In this document: positions 42,028 to 52,889 of the stretch, one piece after another
Numbering within the stretch: position 1 is the stretch's first letter
Layout: each line of letters begins with the position of its first letter
Source: Rhodococcus sp. ABRD24
Lineage (GTDB): Bacteria > Actinomycetota > Actinomycetes > Mycobacteriales > Mycobacteriaceae
Assembly (NCBI RefSeq): GCF_004328705.1
Contig: NZ_CP035319.1
Location: 4,526,001 to 4,590,000, forward strand
Direction of reading: 5' to 3'
Length of the DNA stretch: 64,000 nucleotides
Made by a program: the position numbers and the translations under genes
The notes under the pieces: generated by a model
Told to the model about the DNA's origin: nothing
Database searches by the model: none
The model's input: only the letters and a program-made list of their open reading frames with translations

Positions 42028-43311
42028 ATGACCTCTCCGCGGTGGACTCGTTGGGTAGCAGTGCTGTCGGGCTTGTGCCTTGCCGTGGTTACCGCGGGTA
42101 TGGCTGAGGCCGCACCGACGGACTTCTATCGTGCGCCCGCCTCGATGCCGGGCAAGGCCGGTGATGTGGTCAAGGCCGAGCCGTATCCGCCGGCACTGTC
42201 CATTCCGAACCAGGAGGGCCCGTGGCCATCGGGCGCCCAGCGGATCATGTATCGCAGCACCGATGCCCACGGATCCGGCGTAGCCGCGACCGCGACGTAC
42301 TTCGATGCGAGCCTGCCGTGGACGGGTGCCGGTGCGCGCCCGCTCGTCGTTCTCGCACCGGGGACTCAAGGGCAGGGTGACCAGTGCGCGCCGTCGAAGC
42401 TCTTCACCCAGATCGTTCACTACAACTACCCGCTCGATCTCGCCGTCGGTTACGAGATCCTGCAGGCGTATGCGTTGCTCTCGCGTGGAATGGATGTGGT
42501 GGTGATCGACTATCAGGGTTTGGGCACCGACGGCATGCACAGCTACGTGGATCGGCGCGCTCAGGCCCACGCCGTGCTGGACGCTGCCCGCGCGGTGAAG
42601 GCGCTGCCCGGCAAACGAATCGGTGACGACAGCCCGATCGGCTTGTGGGGGTACTCGCAGGGCGGGGGAGCGGCGGCCGCTGCGGCCGAGATGCAGGGCA
42701 CGTACGCGCCCGAGCTGAATGTCCGCGCGACGATGGCCGGCGGACCGCCGGCCGATCTACGGTCCGTCGCCGCCGCCCTCGACGGTGGCGGTCTGGCAGT
42801 TGGGCTTCTCGGTTACGCGATCAACAGCATCTACGCGGGCTACCCGGAGACTCGGGCCGAGATCGACGGCGTTCTGACTCCAGCGGGGCGGCAGGCGTTC
42901 GACGACATTGCGAACCAGTGCGTCCCGGAGACTATTGCGCGATATGGGCTGCGCAGCACATCGGACTGGACCCGGGACGGTCGATCGATCGCCGACCTGA
43001 TCGACGACCTGCCTGCGGTGCGGGCGGCGGTGGACGAGCAGCGGATCGGACGTTCGACTCCGAACGGCCCGGTCCTGATCGTGCAGGGGCGCAACGACGA
43101 CCTGATCCCTTACGCGCAGGCGCAGCAACTCGCGACCGATTGGTGCGATCGGGGCGCGACGGTGCAGCTCTGGACCGCTGAGCTCCCGCCGATCGCACCG
43201 GGGTTCGTCGTCGGACACGGACTACCGATGGTGTCCGGCCTGACGGTGGGGCTCGATTGGATGGTGGACCGCTTCAACGGTGTCCCGGCGCCGTCGACCT
43301 GTGCTGGGTGA
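42028..43311 (+). CDS. Secreted LIP-family lipase
   Basis: The 427-residue protein has a signal peptide (WVAVLSGLCLAVVTAGMAEA) and the alpha/beta-hydrolase features of secretory LIP lipases: VVVIDYQGLGTDGMHSYVDR, the nucleophile elbow GLWGYSQGGGAAAAAAE, an acidic residue in QGRNDDLIPYAQ, and a His in VVGHGLPM. It probably hydrolyses acylglycerols outside the cell. ATG 42028 is preferred over GTG 42019 because GAGGTG sits six bases upstream. Confidence 0.9.
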   Translation: MTSPRWTRWVAVLSGLCLAVVTAGMAEAAPTDFYRAPASMPGKAGDVVKAEPYPPALSIPNQEGPWPSGAQRIMYRSTDAHGSGVAATATYFDASLPWTGAGARPLVVLAPGTQGQGDQCAPSKLFTQIVHYNYPLDLAVGYEILQAYALLSRGMDVVVIDYQGLGTDGMHSYVDRRAQAHAVLDAARAVKALPGKRIGDDSPIGLWGYSQGGGAAAAAAEMQGTYAPELNVRATMAGGPPADLRSVAAALDGGGLAVGLLGYAINSIYAGYPETRAEIDGVLTPAGRQAFDDIANQCVPETIARYGLRSTSDWTRDGRSIADLIDDLPAVRAAVDEQRIGRSTPNGPVLIVQGRNDDLIPYAQAQQLATDWCDRGATVQLWTAELPPIAPGFVVGHGLPMVSGLTVGLDWMVDRFNGVPAPSTCAG

Positions 43312-43314
43312 CAG

Positions 43315-44157
43315 CTAGTCCAGTCCGAACGCCTTGGCCAGATCGGTGACCTTCTTGGCCTTCGCGAGCTGCGGGAGGTCACTGCCGGCGCGGACACGTT
43401 CACCGTCCGCGCCGAGGTCTGCGATCACCTCACGGGCCCAGGCGACGTCGTGGGCGCTCGGACTCAGGGCTCGGTTGACTGTGGCGGCCTGATCGGCATG
43501 CAGGCACAGTTTGCCGGTCAGTCCGAGCGACACCGTCGCGTCGCAATCCCGCTGCAGGATGGTCTCGTTCGCGGAGATCGTCGGCCCATCGATCGGTCCA
43601 CCCGGAAGTCGTGCGGCCCGGCTCGCGACTACCAGGCGCGACCGCGGGTACGACATCGCCATCACGTCGTCGCTCATCCCGGTGTCCCGCCGGAAGTCGC
43701 CGCTGCCGAACGCGAGGCGGAAGGTGCCGTCCGCGCGCGCGATCTCCGGAGCTGCCTCGAGGCCGACGGCGGATTCGATCAACGCCAGGATCGGTGTTCC
43801 CGGTGCCAGTTGTTCGGCAGTGGCATCGATCTGCCCGCCGCTCTCGGTCTTCGCAAGCATCACGCCGCTGAGGCCCGGCAGGTCGGACACCGCGGCGAGG
43901 TCGTCGGCCCAGTGCGGAGTGGTGGCGTCGTTGACACGCACCCATGCTGTGCCGTGCCGGCTCAGCCAGTCGACCACCGCGGCGCGCGCCGCGGGCTTGT
44001 TGTCCGGCGCGACCGCGTCCTCGAGGTCGAGGATCATCGCATCGACGGTCGGTGGGCGGTCGAACGCATCCGGCCTGCTGCCCGCCACCAGCAGCCAGGA
44101 CCGGGCGAGATCGGGCCGGACGGTGGTGCGCTGCGGTTGCTGAGTGCGGCTCGTCAC
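43315..44157 (-). CDS. HpcH/HpaI aldolase, citrate lyase beta-like (CitE)
   Basis: The 280-residue TIM-barrel protein shows RPDAFDRPPTVDAMILDLEDAV with the metal-binding acidic pair, AVVDWLSRHGTAWVRVND, VMLAKTESG, ALIESAVGLEAAPEIA and RLAFGSGDFRRDTG. CitE-like enzymes act on malyl-CoA, citramalyl-CoA or related thioesters. No alpha or gamma citrate lyase subunits are near, so it is a stand-alone CitE. It is convergent with the lipase gene, with only 3 bp between. Confidence 0.9.
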   Translation of the reverse strand: MTSRTQQPQRTTVRPDLARSWLLVAGSRPDAFDRPPTVDAMILDLEDAVAPDNKPAARAAVVDWLSRHGTAWVRVNDATTPHWADDLAAVSDLPGLSGVMLAKTESGGQIDATAEQLAPGTPILALIESAVGLEAAPEIARADGTFRLAFGSGDFRRDTGMSDDVMAMSYPRSRLVVASRAARLPGGPIDGPTISANETILQRDCDATVSLGLTGKLCLHADQAATVNRALSPSAHDVAWAREVIADLGADGERVRAGSDLPQLAKAKKVTDLAKAFGLD

Positions 44158-44231
44158 AGATCTTGCTCCTCATGTGGAAGTCGGTATGTCCATCGTGCTC
44201 CCACGTCGTCGAGCCAGCTACCCGACTGCGG

Positions 44232-44612
44232 TCAGCCGTGATCGGTGCCGGCGCCTGCCCGCTTCGCGATCCGGCGGATCTGGACGATCCGCACGCCGCC
44301 CGCGAGGGCCATGATCAGCGCTCCCGCGATAGCGGCCAGCAAGAGACTGACACCGGCGGGGAGTGTGAACTCCCAGACGAACATGTTGAAGGTCACAGAG
44401 CCGAGGTTCTGGAGGATGAAGATGAGCAGCAGGATCAGCACGAGGATCCCGATGACGAGTCCGGTCCACGTCGATGCTGCCCGGGTACGCCCGATCTTCT
44501 CGGCTTCGTGGGCGGGCTGTGGACCGGTGGCCTCGTGTGCGCCCACCGACTGGGGTGGGATCCGGGGCTTGTCGGGGACCGCTTCGGATTCGTTTCCCGG
44601 TGTCTCGGTCAT
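44232..44612 (-). CDS. LapA-domain (DUF1049) membrane protein
   Basis: The 126-residue protein has a polar N-terminus, then two transmembrane helices, [20 protein letters not shown] and [19 protein letters not shown], linked by [18 protein letters not shown]. The FILQN and F-x-x-P elements are typical of lipopolysaccharide assembly protein A domain proteins. The role in Gram-positive bacteria is unknown. ATG at 44612 gives a sensible start. Confidence 0.85.
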   Translation of the reverse strand: MTETPGNESEAVPDKPRIPPQSVGAHEATGPQPAHEAEKIGRTRAASTWTGLVIGILVLILLLIFILQNLGSVTFNMFVWEFTLPAGVSLLLAAIAGALIMALAGGVRIVQIRRIAKRAGAGTDHG

Positions 44613-44680
44613 ATGTCGATCATCGCCCACAGTATGGCTTTGCGCACGCGCATCAGTTTCGCAGGGCCGGTAATGGGACA

Positions 44681-45802
44681 ATGGCAACCACTATGGCTGC
44701 TTCGCTTCCTCTCGTCTTCACCGCACCGCGCCGCGGAATGCCGCCGCGGCACCTCGCCGACCTCGACGCGGCCGAGCGCAGGGAGGCGGTGAAGGAGCTG
44801 GGTCTGCCCGGATTCCGGGCGGATCAGCTCGCGCGCCAGTACTACGGCCGGCTCGAGGCGGATCCCGAGAAGATGACGGACCTGCCTGCAGGGATGCGGG
44901 AGAAGGTCGGGACGGCGCTGTTCCCCCCGCTGCTCACTGCGGTCAAGCACGTCGCCTGCGACGCCGGCCTGACCCGCAAGACGCTGTGGAAGGCGGGAGA
45001 CGGCACACTCCTCGAGAGTGTCCTGATGCGATATCCGGACCGGGCGACGCTGTGTATCTCGAGCCAGGCCGGCTGCGGCATGGCCTGCCCGTTCTGTGCG
45101 ACCGGTCAGGGTGGCCTGCAGCGCAACCTCTCGACAGCGGAGATCGTCGATCAGGTGCGGGCGGCCGCGGCGGCCCTGCGGGACGGCGAGGTCGAGGGCG
45201 GCCCGGGTCGGCTGTCGAACATCGTCTTCATGGGTATGGGCGAACCGTTGGCGAACTACAAGCGGGTGGTTGCAGCGGTGCGCCGGATCACGTCGCCTGC
45301 GCCCGACGGACTGGGGATCTCCCAGCGGGCGGTTACCGTTTCCACCGTCGGGCTGGCCCCCGCGATCCGCAAGCTCGCGGACGAGGACATGTCGGTGCGT
45401 CTGGCGGTTTCGCTGCACACGCCTGACGACGAACTGCGCGACACCCTCGTGCCGGTCAACAACCGCTGGTCGGTGGCCGAGGTGCTCGATGCCGCGCGCT
45501 ACTACGCCGACAAGTCGGGTCGGCGTGTGTCGATCGAGTATGCGTTGATCCGGGACGTCAATGACCAGCCGTGGCGCGCGGACATGCTCGGCAAGAAGCT
45601 GCACAAGGCGCTCGGGCCGCTGGTACATGTCAACTTGATTCCGCTGAATCCGACACCGGGCAGTGAGTGGGATGCCAGCCCCAAGCCGGTGGAACGGGAG
45701 TTCGTCCGACGTGTTCAGGCGCAGGGCGTGTCGTGCACGGTCCGCGACACCCGCGGTCAGGAGATCGCCGCGGCGTGCGGCCAGCTGGCCGCCGAGAACT
45801 GA
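44681..45802 (+). CDS. rlmN: 23S rRNA (adenine-2503-C2)-methyltransferase RlmN
   Basis: The 373-residue radical SAM enzyme has the cluster motif [40 protein letters not shown], and the C-terminal [19 protein letters not shown] with the catalytic cysteine. It methylates A2503 of 23S rRNA and A37 of tRNAs. ATG 44681 or 44693 may be the start; the shared family region begins at [18 protein letters not shown] strong hairpin ends the transcript. Confidence 0.97.
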   Translation: MATTMAASLPLVFTAPRRGMPPRHLADLDAAERREAVKELGLPGFRADQLARQYYGRLEADPEKMTDLPAGMREKVGTALFPPLLTAVKHVACDAGLTRKTLWKAGDGTLLESVLMRYPDRATLCISSQAGCGMACPFCATGQGGLQRNLSTAEIVDQVRAAAAALRDGEVEGGPGRLSNIVFMGMGEPLANYKRVVAAVRRITSPAPDGLGISQRAVTVSTVGLAPAIRKLADEDMSVRLAVSLHTPDDELRDTLVPVNNRWSVAEVLDAARYYADKSGRRVSIEYALIRDVNDQPWRADMLGKKLHKALGPLVHVNLIPLNPTPGSEWDASPKPVEREFVRRVQAQGVSCTVRDTRGQEIAAACGQLAAEN

Positions 45803-45951
45803 GCGGGCCCGCTACCCAGGCTGTTCGTAGCGCAGTTCGGCGGGGCGGAACCGGAACAGGCGGGCCATCGCCTGCCGGGCGCCTTCTGATTTCGGCAGCT
45901 CGTCGCCGCACTCGCGTATCGCGATACCCGGCGGGCAGCCCGGACACGCAG

Positions 45952-45996
45952 AAACGAGAAGGATCCGCACCGAATGGGTGCGGATCCTTCTCGTTT
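45952..45996. terminator. Bidirectional terminator between rlmN and the DUF2631 gene
   Basis: Two perfectly complementary 20-base arms (AAACGAGAAGGATCCGCACC and its reverse complement) flank the loop GAATG. The T-rich end on one strand and A-rich end on the other suit termination of both convergent genes. It is the longest perfect hairpin in the window. Confidence 0.93.
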
Positions 45997-46008
45997 GGTG
46001 TGTGCGGG

Positions 46009-46278
46009 CTACCGCGGCTTTCGGCGCACGATCATGTCCCGGACGAGGATGAAGACGATCGAACCGGCGAAGCCGATCAGGAACAGGTCCTCGACCTTGC
46101 CACTGTGGTTGCCGATCATCATCAGCAGCAGGAACGCGGCGAAGAACCAGCCGGCGAATCGGAACAGTCGAGGAGCCTCGCCACTCCAGCCCCACGCGGC
46201 CGAGGGGACCTCGGCGGTGTCGACATGCGCGGCGACGACGGGGTCGTTGGAAGTGGGGTCCAACTGGGTACCGGCCAC
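46009..46278 (-). CDS. DUF2631 family membrane protein
   Basis: The 89-residue protein contains [19 protein letters not shown] and two helices, [16 protein letters not shown] and [15 protein letters not shown]. It belongs to the actinobacterial DUF2631 family, with unknown function. The GTG at 46278 is preferred over longer readings because GAGGA lies seven bases upstream and the family starts AGTQ/AGTE at this point. Confidence 0.85.
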   Translation of the reverse strand: MAGTQLDPTSNDPVVAAHVDTAEVPSAAWGWSGEAPRLFRFAGWFFAAFLLLMMIGNHSGKVEDLFLIGFAGSIVFILVRDMIVRRKPR

Positions 46279-46428
46279 GGCTCGATCCTCCTGATCATAC
46301 GAAAGCGCCTTTCCTGCATATCGTGGCATACGACCGAGCGTCGTACGAAGCGGGGTCCCAGCGGGTGTCGCCGATGGGGAGGTCACCGCTGTGGAAAGTT
46401 CTCAGCTTCCGTCAGGAACAATGGACCC

Positions 46429-47586
46429 GTGGCTGACACCCAACCGACTCGCGTTCTGCTGCTGGGCAGCACCGGCTCCATCGGCACTCAGGCCCTCGAG
46501 GTCATCGCCGCCAACCCCGGCAAGTTCGAGGTGGTGGGTCTCGCCGCGGGTGGTGGCAACATCGACCTGCTGGCGAGCCAGATCCGCGATACCGGGGTGA
46601 CACGGGTTGCGGTCGCCGACCCGGGCGCAGCGGCGCGACTCGATCTACCCGGCGTGCTGAGCGGCCCCGGCTCGGTGACCGAACTGGTTCGCGAGACCGC
46701 GGCCGATGTGGTTCTCAACGCGCTCGTCGGCTCGCTCGGGCTGGAGCCGACGCTGGCGGCACTCGCGTCGGGCGCGCGGCTCGCGCTGGCGAACAAGGAG
46801 TCTCTCGTCGCGGGCGGCCCGCTCGTCACTGCCGCTGCGGCACCCGGCCAGATCGTTCCCGTCGATTCCGAGCACTCCGCGCTCGCGCAGTGTCTGCGCG
46901 GCGGGCGGGCCGCAGAGGTTGACCGACTGGTGCTGACAGCGTCCGGCGGGCCGTTCCGCGGCTGGGCGTCGGCAGCGCTCGAAGATGTCACGCCCGAGCA
47001 GGCCGGCGCGCACCCGACGTGGTCGATGGGCCCGATGAACACTCTCAACTCGGCTTCTCTGGTGAACAAGGGTCTCGAACTGATCGAGACGCACCTGCTG
47101 TTCGGCGTCGACTACGACCGCATCGACGTCACCGTCCACCCGCAGTCGATCGTGCATTCGATGGTCACGTTCACCGACGGGTCGACGTTGGCGCAGGCGA
47201 GTCCGCCGGACATGAAACTGCCGATTGCGCTGGCGCTCGGCTGGCCGGACCGGGTACCGGGTGCGGCCGCGCCGTGTGATTTTTCGCAGGCGTCCTCATG
47301 GACGTTCGAGCCGCTGGATTCGGCGGTGTTCCCCGCGGTGGATCTGGCACGGCACGCCGGTAAGGCTGGCGGCTGTATGACCGCCGTGTACAACGCCGCC
47401 AACGAGGTCGCGGCCCAGGCGTTCCTCGACAGGCGACTGCGCTTCCCCGCGATCGTGCGTACCGTCGAGCGGGTGCTGTCAACCGGCGGCGAATGGGCCG
47501 CTCCTCCGGCTACCGTGGACGATGTACTGGCTGCGGACGGGTGGGCACGGGCGCGCGCACACGAGCTTGTGAAACAGGAGGGCTAG
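46429..47586 (+). CDS. dxr: 1-deoxy-D-xylulose 5-phosphate reductoisomerase
   Basis: The 385-residue enzyme shows [20 protein letters not shown] (NADPH loop), [23 protein letters not shown] with metal ligands, [32 protein letters not shown] and [10 protein letters not shown]. It is the second step of the MEP isoprenoid pathway and the fosmidomycin target. The GTG start agrees with homologues. rip1 follows 6 bp later; ispG, a later step of the pathway, lies beyond it. Confidence 0.98.
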   Translation: MADTQPTRVLLLGSTGSIGTQALEVIAANPGKFEVVGLAAGGGNIDLLASQIRDTGVTRVAVADPGAAARLDLPGVLSGPGSVTELVRETAADVVLNALVGSLGLEPTLAALASGARLALANKESLVAGGPLVTAAAAPGQIVPVDSEHSALAQCLRGGRAAEVDRLVLTASGGPFRGWASAALEDVTPEQAGAHPTWSMGPMNTLNSASLVNKGLELIETHLLFGVDYDRIDVTVHPQSIVHSMVTFTDGSTLAQASPPDMKLPIALALGWPDRVPGAAAPCDFSQASSWTFEPLDSAVFPAVDLARHAGKAGGCMTAVYNAANEVAAQAFLDRRLRFPAIVRTVERVLSTGGEWAAPPATVDDVLAADGWARARAHELVKQEG

Positions 47587-47592
47587 AGCGCC

Positions 47593-48810
47593 ATGGTGTT
47601 CGTTATCGGTGTGGTGGCCTTCGCGCTGGGAATCACATTGTCGATCGCGCTGCACGAGGCCGGTCACATGTGGACCGCCAAGGCGCTCGGTATGAAGGTG
47701 CGGCGGTACTACATCGGCTTCGGGCCCAAGATCTTCTCGTTCCGCCGCGGCGAGACCGAGTTCGGCCTCAAGGCGATCCCTGCGGGCGGGTTCTGCGACA
47801 TCGCCGGCATGACCGCGATCGACGAGCTCGCGCCCGACGAGGTCGATCGGGCGATGTACAAGCAGAAGGCGTGGAAGCGGATCGTCGTGATGTCCGGTGG
47901 CATCGCGATGAACTTCGCACTCGGATTGGTGCTGGTGTTCATCCTGGCGGTCGGGTGGGGCTTGCCGAATCTGAACCGGCCGCCCGAGACAGCGCTTGGG
48001 CTGATGAGTTGCACTCCGGCTGCGCAGAACGCCGACGGCACCGGCGTGCCGTGTGACGGCGAGGGGCCGGCCCAGCAGGCCGGGCTGCAGCGCGGCGACG
48101 TGGTGACTGCGGTCGGTGGTGTGCCGGTAGCCACCTGGGACCAGTTTCAGGCGCAGACGCAGGCGCAGACAGGCCCGACGGAGTTCACGATCGAGCGGGG
48201 CGGCGTCGAGATGACCGTGACTGTTGTTCCGCAGCAGGTGCAGCGGAACGTGACGGATTCGGTGACCGGGCAGAAGACGGAGCGCACGGTCGGTGCAATC
48301 GGTGTCGGCCAGGACTTCTACGAGCCGGTGCAATACAACGCGCTGTCGGCGATCCCCGCGTCGGTTGCGTTCACGAGTGACATGTTCGTGATGACTGCGG
48401 AACGTCTGGTGCAGATGCCGAGCAAGGTGAACGACCTGTGGCACTCGGTGACCGGCGGGGAGCGCGACGAGGACACCCCGATCAGCGTCGTCGGCGCCTC
48501 TGTCATCGGCGGCCAGGTGGCCGAACGTGGGCTCTGGGAAGTGTTCATCGTGCTGCTGGCAAGCCTGAACTTCTTCCTCGGCATGTTCAACCTGCTCCCG
48601 CTGCTCCCGCTCGACGGCGGGCATATCGCGGTGACGATCTACGAGAAGATCAGGAATTCGATCCGTCGGTTGCGCGGCATGGCAGCGGGCGCCCCCGTCG
48701 ACTACATGAAGCTGATGCCGATCACCTGGGTGTTCGTGGTCATCGGCGGCGCCTTCATGCTGCTGACCCTGACCGCGGACATCGTGAACCCGATCCAACT
48801 CTTCCCCTGA
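47593..48810 (+). CDS. rip1: Site-2 intramembrane metalloprotease Rip1
   Basis: The 405-residue protease has the zinc motif [14 protein letters not shown] in the first helix, one PDZ domain around [19 protein letters not shown], and the second zinc ligand motif [13 protein letters not shown]. In mycobacteria Rip1 cleaves anti-sigma factors and other regulators in the membrane. The gene sits between dxr and ispG as in mycobacteria. Confidence 0.95.
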   Translation: MVFVIGVVAFALGITLSIALHEAGHMWTAKALGMKVRRYYIGFGPKIFSFRRGETEFGLKAIPAGGFCDIAGMTAIDELAPDEVDRAMYKQKAWKRIVVMSGGIAMNFALGLVLVFILAVGWGLPNLNRPPETALGLMSCTPAAQNADGTGVPCDGEGPAQQAGLQRGDVVTAVGGVPVATWDQFQAQTQAQTGPTEFTIERGGVEMTVTVVPQQVQRNVTDSVTGQKTERTVGAIGVGQDFYEPVQYNALSAIPASVAFTSDMFVMTAERLVQMPSKVNDLWHSVTGGERDEDTPISVVGASVIGGQVAERGLWEVFIVLLASLNFFLGMFNLLPLLPLDGGHIAVTIYEKIRNSIRRLRGMAAGAPVDYMKLMPITWVFVVIGGAFMLLTLTADIVNPIQLFP

Positions 48811-48887
48811 TCCGACAAGCGCGTGGACCCGGTTGCGCCGGTTCTCGAACGATAGACTTGCCCAGTAGCAACGAAAGAAGGCGAATC

Positions 48888-50051
48888 GTGACCAGCCCCG
48901 TCGGTTTGGGCATGCCCGGTGCTCCCAGCGAAACCCCCGTTCTCGCACCCCGCCGCAAGACGCGCCAGTTGATGGTGGGCGGCGTCGGAGTGGGGAGCGA
49001 CTACCCGGTATCGGTGCAGTCGATGTGCACCACCAAGACCCATGACATCAATGCGACGTTGCAACAGATCGCCGAACTGACGGCCTCCGGCTGCGATATC
49101 GTCCGCGTCGCGTGCCCGCGGCAGGAGGACGCCGACGCGCTCGCGACGATCGCGAGGAAGAGCCAGATCCCGGTGATCGCGGACATCCACTTCCAGCCGC
49201 GGTACATCTTCGCCGCGATCGACGCAGGCTGCGCCGCGGTCCGCGTCAACCCCGGCAACATCAAGGAGTTCGACGGCCGCGTCAAGGAGGTCGCCAAAGC
49301 GGCCGGCGACGCCGGTATCCCGATTCGCATCGGCGTCAACGCGGGTTCCCTCGATCCGCGTCTGATGCAGAAGTACGGCAAGGCGACCCCGGAGGCGCTC
49401 GTCGAGTCGGCGCTGTGGGAGGCGGGCCTGTTCGAGGAGCACGGCTACGGCGACATCAAGATCTCGGTCAAGCACAACGATCCGGTGATCATGGTCGAGG
49501 CCTACCGGCAGCTCGCGGCGCAGTGCGACTACCCGCTGCACCTCGGGGTGACCGAGGCGGGGCCGGCGTTCCAGGGCACCGTCAAGTCGGCCGTCGCGTT
49601 CGGGGCCCTGCTGTCCGAGGGCATCGGCGACACCATCCGCGTCTCGTTGTCCGCGCCGCCGGCGGAGGAGATCAAGGTCGGCGCTCAGATCCTGCAGTCG
49701 CTCAATCTTCGTCCCCGCAAGCTCGAGATCGTGTCCTGCCCGTCCTGCGGTCGCGCGCAGGTCGACGTCTACACGCTGGCGAACGAGGTGAGTGCCGGGC
49801 TCGAGGGCATGGAGGTGCCGCTGCGCGTCGCGGTCATGGGCTGCGTCGTCAACGGTCCGGGTGAGGCCCGCGAGGCCGATCTCGGTGTCGCGTCCGGCAA
49901 CGGCAAGGGCCAGATCTTCGTGAAGGGCAAGGTCATCAAGACCGTGCCCGAGGCGCAGATTGTCGAGACCCTCATCGAAGAGGCAATGCGGATTGCGGAG
50001 GAGATGGAGGGCGGAGAGACTGCGGGCGCGCCGGTCGTCACCGTGAGCTGA
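48888..50051 (+). CDS. ispG: 4-hydroxy-3-methylbut-2-enyl diphosphate synthase
   Basis: The 387-residue iron-sulfur enzyme contains [53 protein letters not shown], then the cluster ligands [12 protein letters not shown] and [12 protein letters not shown]. It converts MEcPP to HMBPP in the MEP pathway. The GTG start is preceded by GAAAGAAGG. This gene with dxr places two MEP steps in one locus. Confidence 0.98.
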   Translation: MTSPVGLGMPGAPSETPVLAPRRKTRQLMVGGVGVGSDYPVSVQSMCTTKTHDINATLQQIAELTASGCDIVRVACPRQEDADALATIARKSQIPVIADIHFQPRYIFAAIDAGCAAVRVNPGNIKEFDGRVKEVAKAAGDAGIPIRIGVNAGSLDPRLMQKYGKATPEALVESALWEAGLFEEHGYGDIKISVKHNDPVIMVEAYRQLAAQCDYPLHLGVTEAGPAFQGTVKSAVAFGALLSEGIGDTIRVSLSAPPAEEIKVGAQILQSLNLRPRKLEIVSCPSCGRAQVDVYTLANEVSAGLEGMEVPLRVAVMGCVVNGPGEAREADLGVASGNGKGQIFVKGKVIKTVPEAQIVETLIEEAMRIAEEMEGGETAGAPVVTVS

Positions 50052-50192
50052 ATGTGACCATCTGAGCGTGCGTTCATGGCAATGTGGTCGCAAAGATTGG
50101 GCACTGACGGCGCGGGGCGCTGACAGTGCGCGGCGAAGTGGCCCCACAGCCTGGTGACACGGCACGGTGGCGCAGCAGGAAGGGGTGCGGTA

Positions 50193-51029
50193 GTGCTCAA
50201 GGTCCTCGGAGCGAGGCAGCTGGGTGATCGGGACACCGCCCAGGTGCTGCGTGTGCTCGAGTCCGATCCCGTGGCGTCGTGCATGGTTGCCGCGCGCGTT
50301 CAGCAGACAGGACTCGATCCGCGCGCGCTGCAGGGGGAGGTGTGGAGTCGGGGTGGCCCGGTCGAATCGTTGTGTTTTGCCGGAGCGAATCTCGTGCCGT
50401 TGCGCGGGGAGATCGACGACCTGCGTGCTTTCGCCGATCGGGCCTGCCGCGTGCCCCGGCTGTGTTCGTCGCTGGTGGGGCGTGCGGAGCTGACATTGCC
50501 GCTGTGGGGGATGCTCGAATCGGATTGGGGACCGGCCCGCGAGATCCGGTCGGAGCAGCCGTTGCTCGCGCTCTCCGGGCAACCGTTGCTACGTCCCGAC
50601 GCAGGAGTGCGCCAGGTACGGATGGACGAAATAGAGACTTACCTTCCGGCCGCGGTGGCCATGTTCATCGAGGAGGTCGGTATGGACCCACAGGCGGCGG
50701 ACGGTGGTCGTAGCTATCGGCGGAGGGTTGCGAACCTGATCGCGTCGGGCCGGGCGTGGGCCCGGTTCGAGGACGGTGAGGTCCTCTACAAGGCCGAGAT
50801 CGGATCGATGTCGGCCAGCGTTGGGCAGATCCAGGGCGTCTGGGTGAATCCGATGCGCCGCGGTGAGGGCCTGGGCACGGCGGGTACGGCTGCGGTTGCC
50901 GCCGCGGTGACAGCACGAGGGCGCACCGCAAGCCTGTACGTCAACAGTTACAACGAACGGGCGCGGAGGGCTTACGCGCGCGTCGGATTCAGGCAGGTTG
51001 CGACGTTCGCGACCGTGTTGCTGGACTGA
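50193..51029 (+). CDS. GNAT-family N-acetyltransferase (DUF4081-type)
   Basis: The 278-residue protein has an N-terminal domain of about 110 residues (LGARQLGDRDTAQVLRVLESDPVA, then VESLCFAGANLVPL) found in actinobacterial ispG-linked acetyltransferases. A C-terminal GNAT domain carries IQGVWVNPMRRGEGLGTAG (acetyl-CoA loop) and LYVNSYNERARRAYARVGF. The substrate is unknown. GTG 50193 follows AGGAAGGGG. Confidence 0.88.
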   Translation: MLKVLGARQLGDRDTAQVLRVLESDPVASCMVAARVQQTGLDPRALQGEVWSRGGPVESLCFAGANLVPLRGEIDDLRAFADRACRVPRLCSSLVGRAELTLPLWGMLESDWGPAREIRSEQPLLALSGQPLLRPDAGVRQVRMDEIETYLPAAVAMFIEEVGMDPQAADGGRSYRRRVANLIASGRAWARFEDGEVLYKAEIGSMSASVGQIQGVWVNPMRRGEGLGTAGTAAVAAAVTARGRTASLYVNSYNERARRAYARVGFRQVATFATVLLD

Positions 51030-51050
51030 TTGCAGCCGAACCGAACTACC

Positions 51051-52862
51051 ATGGCGGCGATGAAGTCTCGCCGTTCCCGTCTCATCGCTACCAGCGCCGT
51101 GTTCCTGGTAGCTGCGGTTGTGTTCGGTGGCGGGTGCACGCCCCGACCCAGTGGGCCGGAGGCGACAGCACAGGCGTTCCTGAATGCGTTCGCGGACAGA
51201 GATTTCGAGCGCGCGGCGGGTGAGTCGGACCGTCCCGGCGTGGCGGGAGATGCGCTGGGACAGGTATGGGCCACGCTCCAGGCCGAGTCGCTCGAGGCGG
51301 AGACCGGGGCGGTGCGGGCGCACGGCGACACAGGGACGGTCCAATACACGTATACGTGGCACCTGCCGAAGGGCCGGGTGTGGACGTACACCGGGGAACT
51401 TCAGATGGGCCGTCGGGGCGGGGAGTGGGCGGTGCGATGGTCGAATACGAACGTCCATCCGCAGCTGGGGGAGACGCAGACAATGGAGTTGCGTGCAAAC
51501 GCGGCGCCGAAGGCCCGGGTCAACGAGCGCTCGGGTACTGACGTCCTGATTCCCGGTGTCGTCCACCGGATCACGTTCGATGCCGCGGGCACACCGGACG
51601 TGATCGGATCCGCACAGGCGCTATCGGCGGTGCTGGCTCGATTTGTGCCCGGACTCACCGCTCAGTCCATCGCGGAGTCCGCGACCACGCGGGGCAGCGC
51701 CTACCCCGTGATCACGCTCCGCGGCGAGGAATTCGAGGACGTGGAGTCTGCGCTCGCCGACATTCCTGGAGTATCGGACGTCGACGAGGCGGATCTGGTC
51801 CCGACGGACCGCGGCTTCGCGCCTGATCTCATCGGACGGGTCCGCGACGCGGTGGTCGGTGAGGTCGACGGGACGGCCGGCTGGAGCGTGGTCGCGGTCA
51901 ACCGCAACGGCATCGACACCGGGGTGCTGACCGAGACTGCGCCGCAACCGGTCCCGTCGCTGACGATCACCCTCGACCGCCGTGTGCAGGAGGCCGCGCA
52001 GGCCGCGGTGGCCGGGCGGGCCGAGCAGTCGATGATGGTGGTGATCCAGCCATCGTCCGGGGCCGTCCTTGCGGTTGCGCAGAATGCGGCCGCGGATCGA
52101 GAGGGGCCGATCGCGCTCACCGGCCTGTACCCGCCGGGGTCGACGTTCAAGATGGTGACGGCGGGAGCCGCGATCGCCGGTGGACTGGCTACCGCGGAGA
52201 CACTGGTGGACTGCCCGGGGCGGATCGTGATCGGACAACGAGTGGTGCCGAACTACAACGACTTCGCCCTCGGCGAGGTCCCGATGAGCACCGCATTCGC
52301 TCGTTCCTGCAATACGACGTTCGCCAAGCTGGCGAGTGAGATGGACTCCGACGCGCTCACGGTCACGGCGTCGCAGTTCGGAATCGGTGCCGACTACGAC
52401 ATCGAGGGGCTGCCGACCGAGACCGGTTCCGTTCCGGCGGCGACGGCGATGGTCCAGCGGACAGAGGACGGCTTCGGTCAGGGCCGGGTGCTGGTCAGTG
52501 CATTCGGAATGGTGATGGCGGCCGCGACGATCGCACATGGCACTACCCCGGTGCCGCAGCTCATCTCGGGCCGCGAGACGAAGGTCCACGGCGAGCGACG
52601 CGAGATCGATCCGAAGATCGTGGACGGGCTCCGTCCGATGATGCGTTCGGTGGTCACCGCGGGCACCGCCACCCGGATCGCGGATCAGGGCGAGGTGTTC
52701 GGCAAGACCGGGGAGGCCGAGGTGATCGGCGGGTCGCACGCCTGGTTCGTCGGCTATCGCGGCGACCTGGCATTCGCGACACTCGTGGTCCGCGGCGGCA
52801 GCTCGGACCACGCGGTCGCGGTTACCCGGGACATGCTCGCGGCCCTGCCCCCTGAATTCTGA
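51051..52862 (+). CDS. Lipoprotein penicillin-binding transpeptidase (class B type)
   Basis: The 603-residue protein has a signal sequence ending in the lipobox VFGGGC, an NTF2-like MecA_N domain (PEATAQAFLNAFADRDFERAA), a dimerisation region, and a transpeptidase domain with STFK, SCNTT and FGKTGEAE, the three catalytic motifs. It corresponds by position and layout to the mycobacterial lipoprotein PBP next to ispG. It cross-links peptidoglycan or resists beta-lactams. ATG 51051 or 51060 may be used. Confidence 0.93.
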   Translation: MAAMKSRRSRLIATSAVFLVAAVVFGGGCTPRPSGPEATAQAFLNAFADRDFERAAGESDRPGVAGDALGQVWATLQAESLEAETGAVRAHGDTGTVQYTYTWHLPKGRVWTYTGELQMGRRGGEWAVRWSNTNVHPQLGETQTMELRANAAPKARVNERSGTDVLIPGVVHRITFDAAGTPDVIGSAQALSAVLARFVPGLTAQSIAESATTRGSAYPVITLRGEEFEDVESALADIPGVSDVDEADLVPTDRGFAPDLIGRVRDAVVGEVDGTAGWSVVAVNRNGIDTGVLTETAPQPVPSLTITLDRRVQEAAQAAVAGRAEQSMMVVIQPSSGAVLAVAQNAAADREGPIALTGLYPPGSTFKMVTAGAAIAGGLATAETLVDCPGRIVIGQRVVPNYNDFALGEVPMSTAFARSCNTTFAKLASEMDSDALTVTASQFGIGADYDIEGLPTETGSVPAATAMVQRTEDGFGQGRVLVSAFGMVMAAATIAHGTTPVPQLISGRETKVHGERREIDPKIVDGLRPMMRSVVTAGTATRIADQGEVFGKTGEAEVIGGSHAWFVGYRGDLAFATLVVRGGSSDHAVAVTRDMLAALPPEF

Positions 52863-52889
52863 AAGCGACTGGGCCTCGACGACGAGGAC

